A stretch of 64,000 nucleotides of DNA from Sipunculus nudus (GCA_026874595.1 CM049316.1:50596695-50660694), one strand, 5' to 3'; numbered from the stretch's first letter, positions 1 through 11,450 are shown. Notes: generated by a model from the sequence alone, not told the origin. Program-made: numbers and translations.

Positions 1-2075
1 GTATTTTAAGATAATAACACTTTAAAATTCATGCGAAATTAAAAATAAATGAGTAATAGTCGCATTTGACTGCTCTAAAACGGTCACTTGTGCCACTCTG
101 ATTTTTATACCAAGTGAATACCAGTAAAAAGTACTTTCCGTTGATACCAAACTTGATGGGTTCTTTAGCGTATTTAAAGATAGAAAACACTTTAAAATTC
201 ACGCTAAATTAAAAAAAAATTGAATAATAGTCACAATTGACTGCTCTAAAACGCTCACTTGTGCCACTCTAAAATTTATACCAAGTGAATACCAGTAAAA
301 AGTACTTTCCGTTGATACCAAACTTGATGGGTTCTTTGGCGTATTTAAAGATATAAAACACTTTAAAATTCATGCGAAATTAAAAATAAATGAATAATAG
401 TCGCATTTGACTGCTCTAAAACGGTCACTTGTGCCACTCTACAATTCACACCATGTGAATACCAGTGCAAAGTACTTTCCGTTGATACCAAACTTGATGG
501 GTTGTTTAGCGTTTTTAAAGATATATAACACTTTAAAATCCACGGGAAATTAAAAAAATGAATAATAGTTGTATCCTGCTGCTCTAAAACGCTCACTTGT
601 GCCACTGTAATTTTTATAGAATGTGACTACCAGTGCAAAGTTCTTTCCGTTGATACCAAACTTGATGGGTTCTTAAGCGTATTTTAAGATATATAACACT
701 TTAAAATTCACGCTTAATTTAAAAAAAATGAATAATAGTTGTATTTGACTGCTCTAAAACGGTCACTTGTGCCACTCTACAATTCATACCATGTGAATAC
801 CAGTAAAAAAGTACTTTCCGTTGATACCAATCTGGATGGATTCTTTGGCGTATTTTAAGATATATAACACTTTAAAATTCATGCGAAATTAAAAATAAAT
901 GAATAATAGTTGCATTTGACTGCTCTAAAACGGTCACTTGTGCCACTCTACAATTCATACCTTGTGAATACAAGTAAAAAGTACTTTCCGTTGATAACAA
1001 ACTTGATGGGTTCTTTGGCGTATTTTAAGATAATAACACTTTAAAATTCATGCGAAATTAAAAATAAATGAGTAATAGTCGCATTTGACTGCTCTAAAAC
1101 GGTCACTTGTGCCACTCTGATTTTTATACCAAGTGAATACCAGTAAAAAGTACTTTCCGTTGATACCAAACTTGATGGGTTCTTTAGCATATTTAAAGAT
1201 ATAAAACACTTTAAAATTCACGCGAAATTAAAAAAAATTGAATAATAGTCGCATTTGACTGCTCTAAAACGGTCACTTGTGTCACTCTAAAATTCATACC
1301 ATGTGAATACCAGTGCAAAGTACTTTCCGTTGATACCAAACTGGATGGGTTCTTTGGCGTATTTTAAGATATAAAACACTTTAAAATTCACGCTAAATTA
1401 AAAAAAAATAAATAATAGTCGCATTTGACTGCTCTAAAACGGTCACTTGTGCCACTCTACAATTTATACCAAGTGAATACCAGTAAAAAGTACTTTCCGT
1501 TGATCCCAAACTTGATGGGTTCTTTAGCATATTTAAAGATATAAAACACTTTAAAATTCACGCGAAATTAAAAAAAATTGAATAATAGTCGCATTTGACT
1601 GCTCTAAAACGGTCACTTGTGTCACTCTAAAATTCATACCATGTGAATACCAGTGCAAAGTACTTTCCGTTGATACCAAACTGGATGGGTTCTTTGGCGT
1701 ATTTTAAGATATAAAACACTTTAAAATTCACGCTAAATTAAAAAAAAATAAATAATAGTCGCATTTGACTGCTCTAAAACGGTCACTTGTGCCACTCTAA
1801 AATTTATCCCATGTGAATACCAGTAAAAAGTACTTTCCGTTGATACCAAACTTGATGGGTTCTTTAGCGTATCATACATTTTACGACACTTTAAAATTCA
1901 CGCTAAATTAAAAATTTTAATAATAGTCGTATTTGACTGCTCTAAAACGGTCACTTGTGCCACTCTAATTTTTATACCATATAACTACCAGTGAAAAGTA
2001 CTTTCCGTTGATACCAAACTTGATGGGTTGATTAGCGTATTTAAAATTTTATGACACTTTAAAATTCACATTATT
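1..2075. repeat. 170-bp satellite array, about 12 copies
   Basis: About twelve head-to-tail monomers of 169-171 bp, each with a conserved core reading TGACTGCTCTAAAACGGTCA followed by CTTGTGCCACTCT, then AAGTACTTTCCGTTGATACC and GATGGGTTCTTT. The array is cut by the left window edge and decays after about 2040. Two levels of higher-order structure are visible. Position 1 onward repeats at 1020 almost base for base (offset 1019 bp, six monomers). The two-monomer block from 1181 repeats at 1521 (offset 340 bp) with about 290 bp near identical. Small open frames inside it have no coding value. It may lie in the first intron of the adjacent TP53RK gene, or beyond it. Confidence 0.95.
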
Positions 2076-2099
2076 AGTCGCATTATTAGTATTATTAAT

Positions 2100-2261
2100 A
2101 GTCATATTTGTCTGTTGGAAAGCGTGTATTGGCGCCGTTTGATATACATGATCTTGACGAAGCCTTGAGGGCAGCGATGATCAGCGAAATACACTGCAAA
2201 GCGGTGAACAGAAGGCTGGTCAGGGAAATATGTTTCCGGCTAAAAGCGGAGGAATAGCAGG
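2100..2261 (+). other. Unidentified short open frame, possible coding relic
   Basis: Directly after the satellite, a plus-strand frame of about 52 codons runs from a TAG at about 2100 to a TAG near 2260. Its second half (DEALRAAMISEIHCKAVNRR, then LVREICFRLKAEE) is helical, charged and less AT-rich than its surroundings, which suggests a former coding segment. No initiator ATG in a good context and no convincing splice sites were found, and I do not recognise the family. It lies on the strand opposite TP53RK. Chance is a real alternative. Confidence 0.2.
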
Positions 2262-2476
2262 CATTCACGGAGCACTTTCACGAAAAATGGACGTCGGACG
2301 TCCGTCGAACTTCACAGTCGTGAAGTAAGAGGCATTTCGATTTTATATCATTTGGAATCCGAATGTCATGGCTTATGTTGAGTACCACTCTTATGAGTCG
2401 GTCCAGTCAGTTAAGACCAATCTTGGAAATGTAATCCGGATTCTATACTCGGGCCCCCTATTCTAATATTATAAGT
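2262..2476. other. Non-coding segment, TP53RK intron side
   Basis: About 215 bp between the short plus-strand frame and the TP53RK splice donor. It contains a GACGTCGGACGTC near-palindrome and a CTTCAC/GTGAAG hairpin at about 2310-2326. On the minus strand it would be the start of TP53RK intron 1. No exon was seen. Confidence 0.4.
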
Positions 2477-2482
2477 TCAAAC

Positions 2483-2680
2483 CTGACCATTCATCCTGCA
2501 GCGGATCATTGCTCGCACCTCAAACTTGGTCCGCTTCTGGGTCAGGGATCGGTCCAGTATTGGATGTCTATATTTCTTGGAAAATCTTTCTTTCACAATG
2601 GCAGGTCGTTTCAACCATTCCCCTCTGTAAAGCCTGGCTTCGGCGCCCTGCTTGATTAACGATATACTACATTCGTCCAT
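2483..2680 (-). CDS. TP53RK: TP53RK/Bud32 (KEOPS kinase) first coding exon, partial
   Basis: This exon encodes the N-terminus of the atypical kinase/ATPase of the KEOPS (EKC) complex, which works with Kae1/OSGEP in forming t6A at position 37 of ANN-decoding tRNAs. The 66 codons begin MDECSISLIKQGAEARLYRG. KQGAEA (residues 10-15) is the family's modified glycine-rich loop, AIVKERF carries the presumed ATP-binding lysine (residue 30), and KYRHP (36-40) and the RCR near residue 60 match animal TP53RK. The start is chosen because the ATG has A at -3 and G at +4 and leads straight into the conserved core; human TP53RK has a longer N-terminus. The frame stops just past CAG at 2483, where GTTTGA (2482-2477) can serve as splice donor, close to where animal homologues continue with the kinase N-lobe. 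The remaining exons must lie left of the window. No frameshift or stop is seen, so it looks functional, but a single exon cannot exclude a gene fragment. Confidence 0.85.
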
Positions 2681-2930
2681 AATGATGCTCAGCTGTGGTG
2701 AATACCTGATACTCTCTCAGCTTTTTTCGGATGCGTCTGGCAAGAAGCGACTAGACTGGTACCCTGCTCTATTATGGCCCCCGACCGAGCATACAGCACG
2801 GCTGATCCACATTTGGTAGAAACCAATCACAGTAAAGTTAACATTAAGTTTTAAGTTGGTATCTAAACGGCGTGGTTTTTTGCCGTTTGTCAAGGTCATG
2901 GCCAACGATTTGTTGTTCTTTTTTGTGACT
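2681..2930 (-). promoter_or_regulatory. TP53RK upstream region with CCAAT motif
   Basis: The 250 bp upstream of the TP53RK ATG hold a CCAAT pentamer at about 2822-2826 (read on the plus strand) inside TTTGGTAGAAACCAATCACA, itself an imperfect inverted repeat (TTTGGT/ACCAAT). About 45 bp around it recur in inverted orientation near 32845-32890, so the block is either a duplicated promoter piece or part of a dispersed repeat. No TATA box is evident. Promoter function is inferred from position and the CCAAT motif only. Confidence 0.35.
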
Positions 2931-3078
2931 ATATTATGTATATAATATTTATTAATTGTAATTAATACTTGTTGTTTGCAAGAATCCTATAAGATTCACC
3001 GGTTTTTTAGAATTTCTGATCTTAGAGGAAATATCTAAATATACATCAGGTAATTTTTATCACATTTATGGCTGTTAA

Positions 3079-5017
3079 ATAGAGCAATTTCGGCTAAGCT
3101 GCTGGCCAGCTGCCAGGCACGGGGGTGGGCCCAAACACAGCCCTGCTTGACCAGGGCACTGCTGTGTGTATGTACTGTGTATATAGGTCAGCACGCACAT
3201 TGTCTATTGCAGCATATAGTTATTGATACTATATTCAGTATGAAGTCTGTAAAGGAGCTTCAACTTTTGAAAGAGAGGGGAATAATAATTGCACAGAGTA
3301 GGACAGCATGTCAATAATATTCGAAGATGCAGATGGAAAACTTATCCTTAACAAGAAACACACTGACTACACCCAGGTACAAGCACAAATAGCATGCACA
3401 GGAATTCACAACTGTTCTTTCGTGGGATTCATAAATAAAGGAAAACATGTTGTTAATGTAACCTTTAATGAAGTGTTCTGGAATTAAATATTGTACAAGT
3501 TTATTAACTTTTATGAAATTCATTTGCTCAAAAACTTTACTGACCAGTGACATTGAAAAATGTAATAATTGGCCCAGTCATTCTATCTCATATTCAATGC
3601 ATATTTCAATTTATGCCAAGCCCTGCTATAAAACGCACAGCCCTGCCACAAAAGTGAGTTTTATTGACAAATATCTCATTTTTATTGGGATAATCCCTGA
3701 CTATATCTTAAGTTTTGATTTGTCTTATGGCACGTTCAACATACTGTGGTTGGCTTCATATTCGCGAGGGTAAAATTTCGCGATTTCTTAATTTTGAATG
3801 TTTTGCGAGGGTTTTATTTTCGTGATTGCACTAGAATCTATTAAAAAAAATAATATTTACATTTATTTTTTTTTTAAATTTAAAAAATCCCACAATACCC
3901 AACTCCTTAAGATCCTTATCTTTATAGTCATTGTACAATAACCTGTCTCTTAATCGATGTTTTGACAATTATCATTTAGTGTTTGTATGAGCAGGTTGTA
4001 ACACCATCCAGAGATTATGTAGTTAATTTACAAACCTTGTTTTCAGAGGTGTGATAACTAAATCATTTGTGCAGAATCTGCAGATGCATTATATTCTCTT
4101 GTTCATCCTCGATAAAAGGGCAGCTTATTCCCGAGGGTTTCATATTCGCGATTATATCGCATTTGCGAATATCGCGAAAATAAAACCCTTGCGAACAAAA
4201 CGGCAACCACAGTATATTATGCATACACAGGCAACTTTCCTCAAGTTTTGATGGCTTTTACCCCAGTGTTTTCCCCAAGACTGAAAATAGGCATATTGAG
4301 CGTGGCTCTCCTGGGCAGTAGCAAAGGCCTAATGTTGAATTCTCAAACTGCCATTATTTCATCCCTAGGCTATAAACACTACAGGGACCTGTACTCTTTC
4401 ACAATGGCAGCATCATAGATGGACCCAGGATAAAGTTTTGAAACAAAGATGAAGCTTAGCCTAATCCAAACAAGCATTTGGAATGTTTTTGTTTATAATT
4501 GGACAAAGTACCTCTCTGATTCATTGGTCCAAATGGATTTTCTACTCTTAATTCTGTGTAGATAATGATGAACCTTGCTAAGCCCTGTTTGTTAGGTAAA
4601 AATATACAGGTAGATAAACCTTTACATTTGGGGGTTTGAACACTAAGGCAAGAAAGTTCAATTAGATGATGAAAACCCTGCAACATGAGCTTGGGATAAA
4701 CAAAAATGGACAGCCAGAAAATGAAATGTTCACCATCATAGCCTCTTCTGATATGCACAAGTGTCACCAGAAATTCCAAAAAGAGAGTTAGTTTTATTCT
4801 TTTGCATACTTTTAGCAGACCCTCCCCATTTTATTTTAACAGTTAGTAAAACAACAACAAAGGACAGCATGCAACGGACACACACACACACACACACACT
4901 ACAGGGCTGCTTCATGTATGTATGGGGACATACTGACCAGTAGCTTAGCCCAGCACAGTGTTTGGGCCCACCCCAGCATCTGGCACCCTGCCAGCAACTT
5001 AGCCGAAGTGCCCCTAT
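3079..5017. mobile_element. 1.9-kb element with about 100-bp terminal inverted repeats
   Basis: The left end (ATAGAGCAATTTCGGCTAAG, then CTGCTGGCC, GGGGTGGGCCCAAACAC) reappears inverted at the right end (RC: ATAGGGGCACTTCGGCTAAG, then TTGCTGGC, GGGGTGGGCCCAAACAC). Similarity runs for roughly 90-120 bp at moderate identity and includes a shared CAGCCCTG stretch. No transposase frame is present, so this is a non-autonomous DNA-transposon candidate. No clear target-site duplication was found, and an (AC)n tract at 4878-4899 lies next to the right repeat. Open frames inside (for example on the minus strand at 4456-4779) have no recognisable domain. Confidence 0.6.
3742..4214. mobile_element. MITE with CTGTGGTT ends and TA flanks, nested
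   Basis: Both ends read TACTGTGGTTG inward (left 3742, right inverted ending 4214), flanked by TA dinucleotides consistent with a TA target duplication. Sub-terminal blocks rich in TTCGCGA and GCGAGGGTTTTATTTTCG occur inverted at both ends. At about 470 bp with no coding potential, it is a miniature inverted-repeat element inserted in the larger 3079-5017 element. Similar CTGTGG-ended MITEs are common in mollusc genomes (general knowledge). Confidence 0.65.
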
Positions 5018-5049
5018 TGGAACCCGCTTAAACGTACGTTTTGTATATT

Positions 5050-5310
5050 AATTTTTATTATTAGGTTTCCACTGACAGGAAGACCCCATTTAACCTGGCA
5101 ACGCCCACTTTCAACTATGGTCATGCTGCTACATCCCCATTAAAACTTTGGGGCAAAAACACCCCAGATTTTGCCAAAATCTGGGGTGTGTGGCATCCCT
5201 GTGAAGTCCCCCAACACTACTCCCTGGGGACCCTTAATGAGCTGACCAGCTGTATTATCTGGTTATCAAGGGCCACATTGACAGCTAGGGTGGAGGCTTA
5301 AAGTAGTGCT
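5050..5310. repeat. Dispersed repeat copy with 31-nt perfect palindrome
   Basis: A comparatively GC-rich block of about 260 bp. Its ATGCTGCTACATCCCCATTA segment near 5122-5141 and the following CTTGG and CAAAA motifs match, inverted, the block at about 15310-15375. At 5159-5189 it contains a perfect hairpin with 15-bp arms (ACACCCCAGATTTTG and its complement) around a single base. It is probably part of a non-autonomous element of unknown class. Confidence 0.4.
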
Positions 5311-7518
5311 CTGTATCAGCCAGAAAGGCCTTATGAAATACAGTTCATATTTAATTTATATATTTTAATGATCATATATTACACAAGACGTTTATCCACT
5401 TCCTGTCTTTACAAAGATGAATTTAAAGATTATTTGCACAAATTTTTGCTTGACAAAATTGCCTAGTTATCTAAGTTATGTGTGCGTAGTAATATAGCCT
5501 AAAATGAGAGATACACAGGAGCTGCTTAAGCTGAAGTGATAATAATCTAAAGTGAACATTGTAAATGTATCAGTTTTATTTAAGAAATATAAATTAAATT
5601 CAATGAGAAACAACAATTGTGATTCAGGTGAAAAATACCCAGGAATTATTATTTATATTAGTGTATAAATATACTAATTAACATAATATAAGCAAATTTT
5701 ATAATATCCTGTTTCTAAATCCCATCGACATCCCTGTTTGTTTTAAAAGCCTACCTTGAAAATTTTGAAAAATAATCATCCATATTTTCATCCAATTATT
5801 CAGTTTATGAAATATACAATAAGATATCTTATATAGACTACAAATAGCTAGATATATTATTTTTATGATATACTTTTTACTCAAATTTCAATTTGTTTCA
5901 CAGATAAGGTTTATAGCATCACTTGAACTACTGCCTTCTCAAATGTTTTTGTATGTTAACACAAGTAGAGAGCAATCATTGGGATTTTAACTACCATGTC
6001 CATTATTTCATGAGATGACACTTTAAAGATTTATAAATATAACTATAAATAAAAATAAAGGCATTTATTTCTAAAGAGGGCAACAAGCAAACTGAATACT
6101 GGAATTATTTATGTTACCAATTTATATGTATCAAGAACTCCCTGCTGCTTTCTAAGGAATAAAATTTTAACTCTCTAATGGATCCCCACAGGATTGCCCT
6201 TGTTAATGACACCTCATTTATATTATCTTATCTGTCAACCTCACTGGCTGTCCAGCACAGGCCTGACTGCCCACATGCACAGCTGAATTACTAGTGTTTG
6301 TGGATGTAGATCAGCCCTGCTGGGCCAATGTTGGGCCCCGCTGTGTCACTTATGGGCATGCATTGCTTGCTCCTCTGTGCACAGGCATGTTTTTCAAGGC
6401 TGACCAACACTCTGTTCCTTCACCAGCAGATTTGTCTTTTTAGCAATTTACTCTTTATTTGTTTCTGTCTCAGGCATGTTTTTAAGGAATGCAGAACCCG
6501 ATATGCAGACTATAATTTTTGTGATTATAACTTATTTGCAAAGTGTGAAAGTACTTACATATGTATAAATACTCATATATTTCATGTGTAAAAAATGTGT
6601 GCACAGTTTAAAAATTACTAATTAGAAACTGATTTATGACAAATGAGCTATAGTATCATTAATTAAATATGTCATAAACCCATGGCTTTACCATGATGAC
6701 ATGCTGAATAGGTAATCACTTTATTTAACCCAGGAAAGAACAGAATGAAATCTGTTGAAAAGTGGGATATAGAACAAGGAAGACGTGGATCAGTATAATC
6801 TGAAGATGATATATGGAAAAAAAATAGGTAAAAAGGGATGGATCAGATCCACATTTTAAATGTACTGTCCCAAAATTTCAGATTTCATCCAAATTCATTG
6901 TGAAACTTTGCAGATATTATTGGAACACACAAACACACATGGAAACCTATCCTATCACATAAACCTCTGCCACCTCCATAGAATGAGGTAATGATATACC
7001 TCATTTAATATATATCTATCCCTTACAGCATTCAAAATTTGAAAAAAAGTATGACCATAGTAGCTCTTAGAATATGTAACCAAGGAGCTATATGACCTCA
7101 TATAATTTTCGTGATGTAACTAACAGATTTGGCAATTTCTTTGAGTTCACTGTTCTTGTCAAAATTCATATAGATGCCAATTTCTCCTTGACTAATCTAA
7201 GGAATTTCTATCTATATGCCATTTCATCTGGGTATAAATTAAGTGACAGGCACATAGCAAAGTCGCTGAAAATTGTAACAATTTGATTATGCTTTCCAGT
7301 TAATTCTTATTTTATTCATAAATATCACATTTTTTTTAGATTTTACTTTGACTTTCCAAGTTTTGAAAATGCAAAGGTATTTTTTAATATAACACATATA
7401 TAATCACAATGAAACTTTTCATAAACATAGAGACTTAAAACTTGACATACTCATCATGTATTAACTTAAAACAGAACTAACAGGAACTTCTTCAATGATA
7501 AAATAACACATTGAAAAT
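5311..7518. other. AT-rich non-coding DNA
   Basis: About 2.2 kb of apparently single-copy AT-rich sequence. Open frames are short with unbiased composition (for example plus 6328-6591 and 7092-7286) and show no domain or splice structure I can support. A GC-richer patch at about 6180-6360 resembles the block at 5050-5310 only loosely. No RNA gene seen. Confidence 0.6.
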
Positions 7519-7920
7519 AGTAGTGGTAGGAAATGGTTTTAAAATGAGAGATTATTAATCGATTATTTTATGAACTATCTATTTTACCTTAAATTTCGAT
7601 GAATACTATTACCTAAAATTTTGACTCCAGTAAACAGTCTGACATGTACATTTTTCGTCAGTTGGTTCATCAGTTTTTATAATAAAACCATCAATCCAAC
7701 CTTATAATACACCCTGAAGTCTAGTGCTGATGCAGGCGCAGATACAGAGGTCCCCCCCCCCCCCTCCCCATTTTGAAGCTGTTCCTCACTTTGTGTTCAT
7801 ATATCTCTGAAGGAGTGCATAATCTGTTTTAGTCTATTAAGCAAAAATGAAATTTATTTAATCGATTTTGAAAGAAAATAACCAATCATCAATTTAATCG
7901 ATTAATCGGCACACTGCTAT
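7519..7920. mobile_element. Possible small hAT-like inverted-repeat element
   Basis: The right side ends TTAATCGATTAATCGGCACA followed by CTGCTATAG, and the left side has AGTAGTGGTAGG followed by ATTATTAATCGATTATTTT. Read inward these form imperfect terminal inverted repeats (TAGCAGTGTGCCG against TAGTAGTGGTAGG). No convincing 8-bp target duplication was found. A C13 tract lies inside at about 7752-7764. Weak call. Confidence 0.2.
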
Positions 7921-8639
7921 AGTTAATAGGTCAATAGATATTTTGATGAAATTTCATCTGAGCTAAATGATACCTCACATTCTTTACTTCTCATTATGAA
8001 TTACTCTGGACCTTAGATTAAGCATTAATAATTGTAAAAGCATTGAATCCATATTTGTTTTATATTAGTGATATTGTTTAAATATTCAACACTCAAATGC
8101 TGTAAAATATAAATAGTGATAAAGTGAGATTTTCAGGAGTTTTTTTAAAGAATTACACAGATGATAGTTACGTGATATATCGTCATGTCTGCAAGATTTT
8201 GGACCATCTGTACCGGACACCGAGTATATGATTCCCAGATCTTTTTCATAAGTGGATTATAACAATAAACACACATATCAAATGAATATCCACCAATAAG
8301 AATTATACTTTACACACAATATAATTAAAAGTTCTACAAGACAACATTTACGTCCTAAAAGTGTGTAGTAGGAGAAAAGCCCATCCAAGACCTTAATCGA
8401 TATGTGCTAACAAATTTTTACAAGTAATTGTTTATAATATATGTGTTTATTGCTTACAAAAGATATAAATAGTACACTAAAGTTATCAGCTGAAATCAGC
8501 TGAAACTATAACTTTCCTTAATTTAATGCAGTTTTATTAACATCATGTTTTTAACTGACCTGTCTTATTACCTAATTGTACATAATTGTGTATAAATAGT
8601 TTCTGACTGCTATATGTAAACAATAAATAAAAATTCAAT
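7921..8639. other. AT-rich non-coding DNA
   Basis: About 700 bp without open frames of note. Several AATAAA-type hexamers occur near 8630 but no coding sequence leads into them. Nothing further could be supported. Confidence 0.5.
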
Positions 8640-9135
8640 GAGAGGCATTTAGTGTCATTTCCCATAGGGGAGACGGTCGATGTTGTTGTCTGTAGTCGGC
8701 CTCAGTTTTTCCTCCAATTTGAAACACTCTTTGTTTTAACCGAGTTAAAAAACTGATGACCTTGAACTGGATCTTCAAGGTCAAATCAATGGAATTATTA
8801 CTCATGGTTTCTACAATTTTTTTGTGATTTTGGTAACCTTTGAAGCACTAGCTGCACATTCCTCAAATTTGATACAGAAGTTGTTTCAACCAAGTTCTCA
8901 AATAGGATGGAAAATTTATGACCTTGATCTTCATCTTCAAGGTCAAGTTAGAAATGAAATTATTTGTAAACACTGTAACTTTGAGCCACTCAATATATTT
9001 CATGAAATTTGACCTGTGAAAGGTTTCTTCCAAAATCTCAGATGTTTTAACAAACTGGTGGCCTTAACCTTCATCTTTAAGGTCAAATTTTGAGAAATCT
9101 AATAATTTTGTGGCCCCAAACTTTTGAAGTATTTT
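8640..9135. repeat. Pearl-like core repeats with TGACCTTGA/TCAAGGTCA
   Basis: Three diverged tandem units of about 140-167 bp, recognised by the phrase TGACCTTGA...TCTTCAAGGTCAA at about 8755, 8919 and 9059. Each unit pairs an extended nuclear-receptor half-site with its inverted partner. The open frame at 8824-9012 is internal to the repeat and not a gene. The layout resembles the core arrays of bivalve pearl-like non-autonomous elements. That assignment is inference. Confidence 0.6.
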
Positions 9136-9460
9136 TCCCCTCAAATTAGGGGATGGGAGGAGGGAGGGGAGAAATCTCTGTTTTTTTAAACAAACTCATT
9201 CTAGTTTAAATAAATTGTGACAACATACTTGTTTTAAACAAACAAACCTGCTGTTTTCACATAAAACGCTATAAATAGATGAATTATACAAATTGGAATT
9301 AACAAAGATCTATATAAAATATTTAAAAAAGATAAACAAGTTGGTTGTAAAATGATGATAATCATATTAGGCTATTGTGAACTTTCGCCCTATTATGTAT
9401 TTTCATCTACATTTACAAAATTACATTTTTTCCAGTGATTTTCTCTGTTCCTGTCTTTGT

Positions 9461-10490
9461 TAGCTCAGCTGGCTTTCAGTCATGCTGAGCTATAACGATC
9501 ACTCTTTGTCCGTCGTCCGTCTGTCCGTTAACTACGCACAAATTGTAACCGCTGGACCTAGAATCTTGTAACTTGACATTCTGGGAGGTCGATAAATAAT
9601 CTCCTTGGAAACCAGAAATTAGGTCTCTGTTGTCCATATCCTTTGCGCTATGGGGCCCCAAAGTACCCCCCAGAATAGTCAAAAAATATCATACAAAAAC
9701 TTCAATATCTCATTAACTACATCACTAATGGTCATGATTTTTGGCATACATATTAATCATGAGATGTTCCATCAGTTCCTGCAGACTGGTGGCGCCACCT
9801 GTATTTTTCGATTTTTTACGAATTTTTTTCTTTATTTTTGAGACCTTAAAAAATGTGAACATCTGTTAACAGGGCACAAATCGTATAGACTGGACCTAGA
9901 ATCTTCATTCTTGACACAGTGAGAGACCTATGAAAAGTCTCCATGAAAACCAGAAATTAGGTCTCTGTTACCCATATCCTTCGAGCTATGGGGCCCCAAA
10001 GAACCCCCAAGAATAGTAAAAAAATTCATACAAAAACTTCATTATCTCATTAACTACATCACTGATGGTCATGATTTTTGGCATACATATTGATCTTGAG
10101 ATGTTACAACAGTTTCTGCAGACTGGTGGCGCCACCTGTATTTTTCGATTTTTTACGAATTCTTTTCTCTATTTTTGACACCTTTAATGATGCTGTCATC
10201 TGTTAACGTGGCACAAATTGTGAAAACTGGACCTGAATCTTCATTATTGTGTTGCAAGAAGGCCAATGAAAAGGGTCTGTGAAAACCTGGAATTAGGTCT
10301 CTGTTACCCATATTCTTCAAGCTATAGGACTCGGAAAAATCCCTCAGAATAATGGAAAATTTTATACAAAAGCTGAAGTATCTGAACAACTAATGCAGAG
10401 ATCACTATGATTCTTTGCATGGATATTGACCATTAAGTGTTTTTATTAGTTTCTGCAGACTGGTGGAGCCACTTGTATTTTTTTTAAAGT
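9461..10490. mobile_element. Dispersed repeat: hairpin end, CCGT tract, three 340-bp units
   Basis: It starts with a hairpin (TAGCTCAGC ... GCTGAGCTA, about 9461-9493) and a TCCGTCGTCCGTCTGTCCGT microsatellite-like tract. Three diverged tandem units of about 310-340 bp follow, starting near 9540, 9870 and 10210. Each unit has GACCTAGAATCTT, GGTCTCTGTT, CATATCCTT, GCTATGGGGCCCCAAAG (decayed in the third) and GACTGGTGGCGCCACCTGTA (decayed in the third). The hairpin-plus-CCGT end is shared, inverted, with the element ending at about 30905. It encodes no protein; open frames at 9476-9682, 9650-9841 and 10153-10389 are by-products. Confidence 0.65.
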
Positions 10491-10659
10491 TTACGCATTT
10501 TTTCTCTATTTTTGAGATATATAAATACAGACACAATCTTGGCCTGTTGGTTAATCTGTTTGATGCTTCAGTTGAATGGGAGTATACTACCATTCAGATG
10601 ATAAAATTTCCTTTTGCAAATATCTTCCCAGTCAGCTGAGCGTCATGACCCATGGGTCA

Positions 10660-10960
10660 CTTGTTTTTACACCAGAGTCTCGCATATTAAATCTAGACTG
10701 TGAAGGGTTCAGTGATGTTGGACTCGAATTGAGTCAAGAATTGGACTGGAGTCCAGACTCAAATGCACTTTTCTAGGGACTCAGAATTTAACTCAAGCTT
10801 GGAGGCCAGTGCTGAAAAAAATCAGCCAAGTCCAGGTTGATTCCAGTGTTTTATTTCCAAGATTCGTGACTTTTTTTATCAAGAAAATTATTTTCAGTCA
10901 GACTCGGACTTGGAATCAACTGGCCTGGACTGATTGTTAGAACTGAACTACAACACTGGG
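10660..10960. repeat. GACTC/TTGGACT-rich cryptically simple sequence
   Basis: Degenerate short repeats of GACTCGAATTGAGTC, TTGGACTGGAGTCCAGACTC and GGACTTGGAATC with much local self-complementarity. This type of low-complexity sequence is common in animal intergenic DNA. The short plus frame at 10576-10776 runs through it and is not considered a gene. Confidence 0.45.
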
Positions 10961-11442
10961 ATTAAGAGTTTAGTTACTCTTAAAACTAACCATGAAGAAG
11001 CAATAATGTCAAAACTTTTGGTAAAATTGTGTTAGCCCTGATTCAGTGAGATTTTGTTACTCGTTTTCACACACCCAGTGCCTGTACACAGCAGACATGC
11101 CCAGGGACTCATTAAGACCTCATTAATTAAGACTGCATGTGGTGGACAGGGTCAGTGTTAGTGCAAGCAGCACCAACATCCAAGACACTGATGGCTGGTT
11201 CTGTGCTGCTCTGTGGAAGCAACAAGTGGTCAGCCTGCTGTGCATAGTGGGATCTTGGCCTGCCAACTATATGGTCACAAATTCAGTATGGTAACACTCC
11301 ATAGGAGCAAAACTGCAGATTGCACTCAAAATCCTAAAGCTACTAACAAAATATGTAAATTTTAATCTCTGATTATTCTAACAATCAGAGTGAAAAATCA
11401 CTAGAACCAAGATTTAATTTGATTAACCTATAGTGTTATAGG

Positions 11443-11450
<8 letters not shown>
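10961..11450. other. Non-coding segment, GC-richer patch at 11040-11300
   Basis: About 490 bp. The patch around 11090-11290 (AGGGACTCATTAAGACCTCA, GGCTGGTTCTGTGCTGCTCT) is less AT-rich than its flanks and loosely resembles the dispersed repeat at 5050-5310 (GACCCTTAATGAGCTGACC), so it may be a decayed relative. No gene seen. Confidence 0.35.

Noticed and set aside
4456-4779. A 107-codon minus-strand gene
   Set aside because: Lies inside an inverted-repeat element and has no domain I can recognise. Hydrophobic stretches reflect T-rich DNA.
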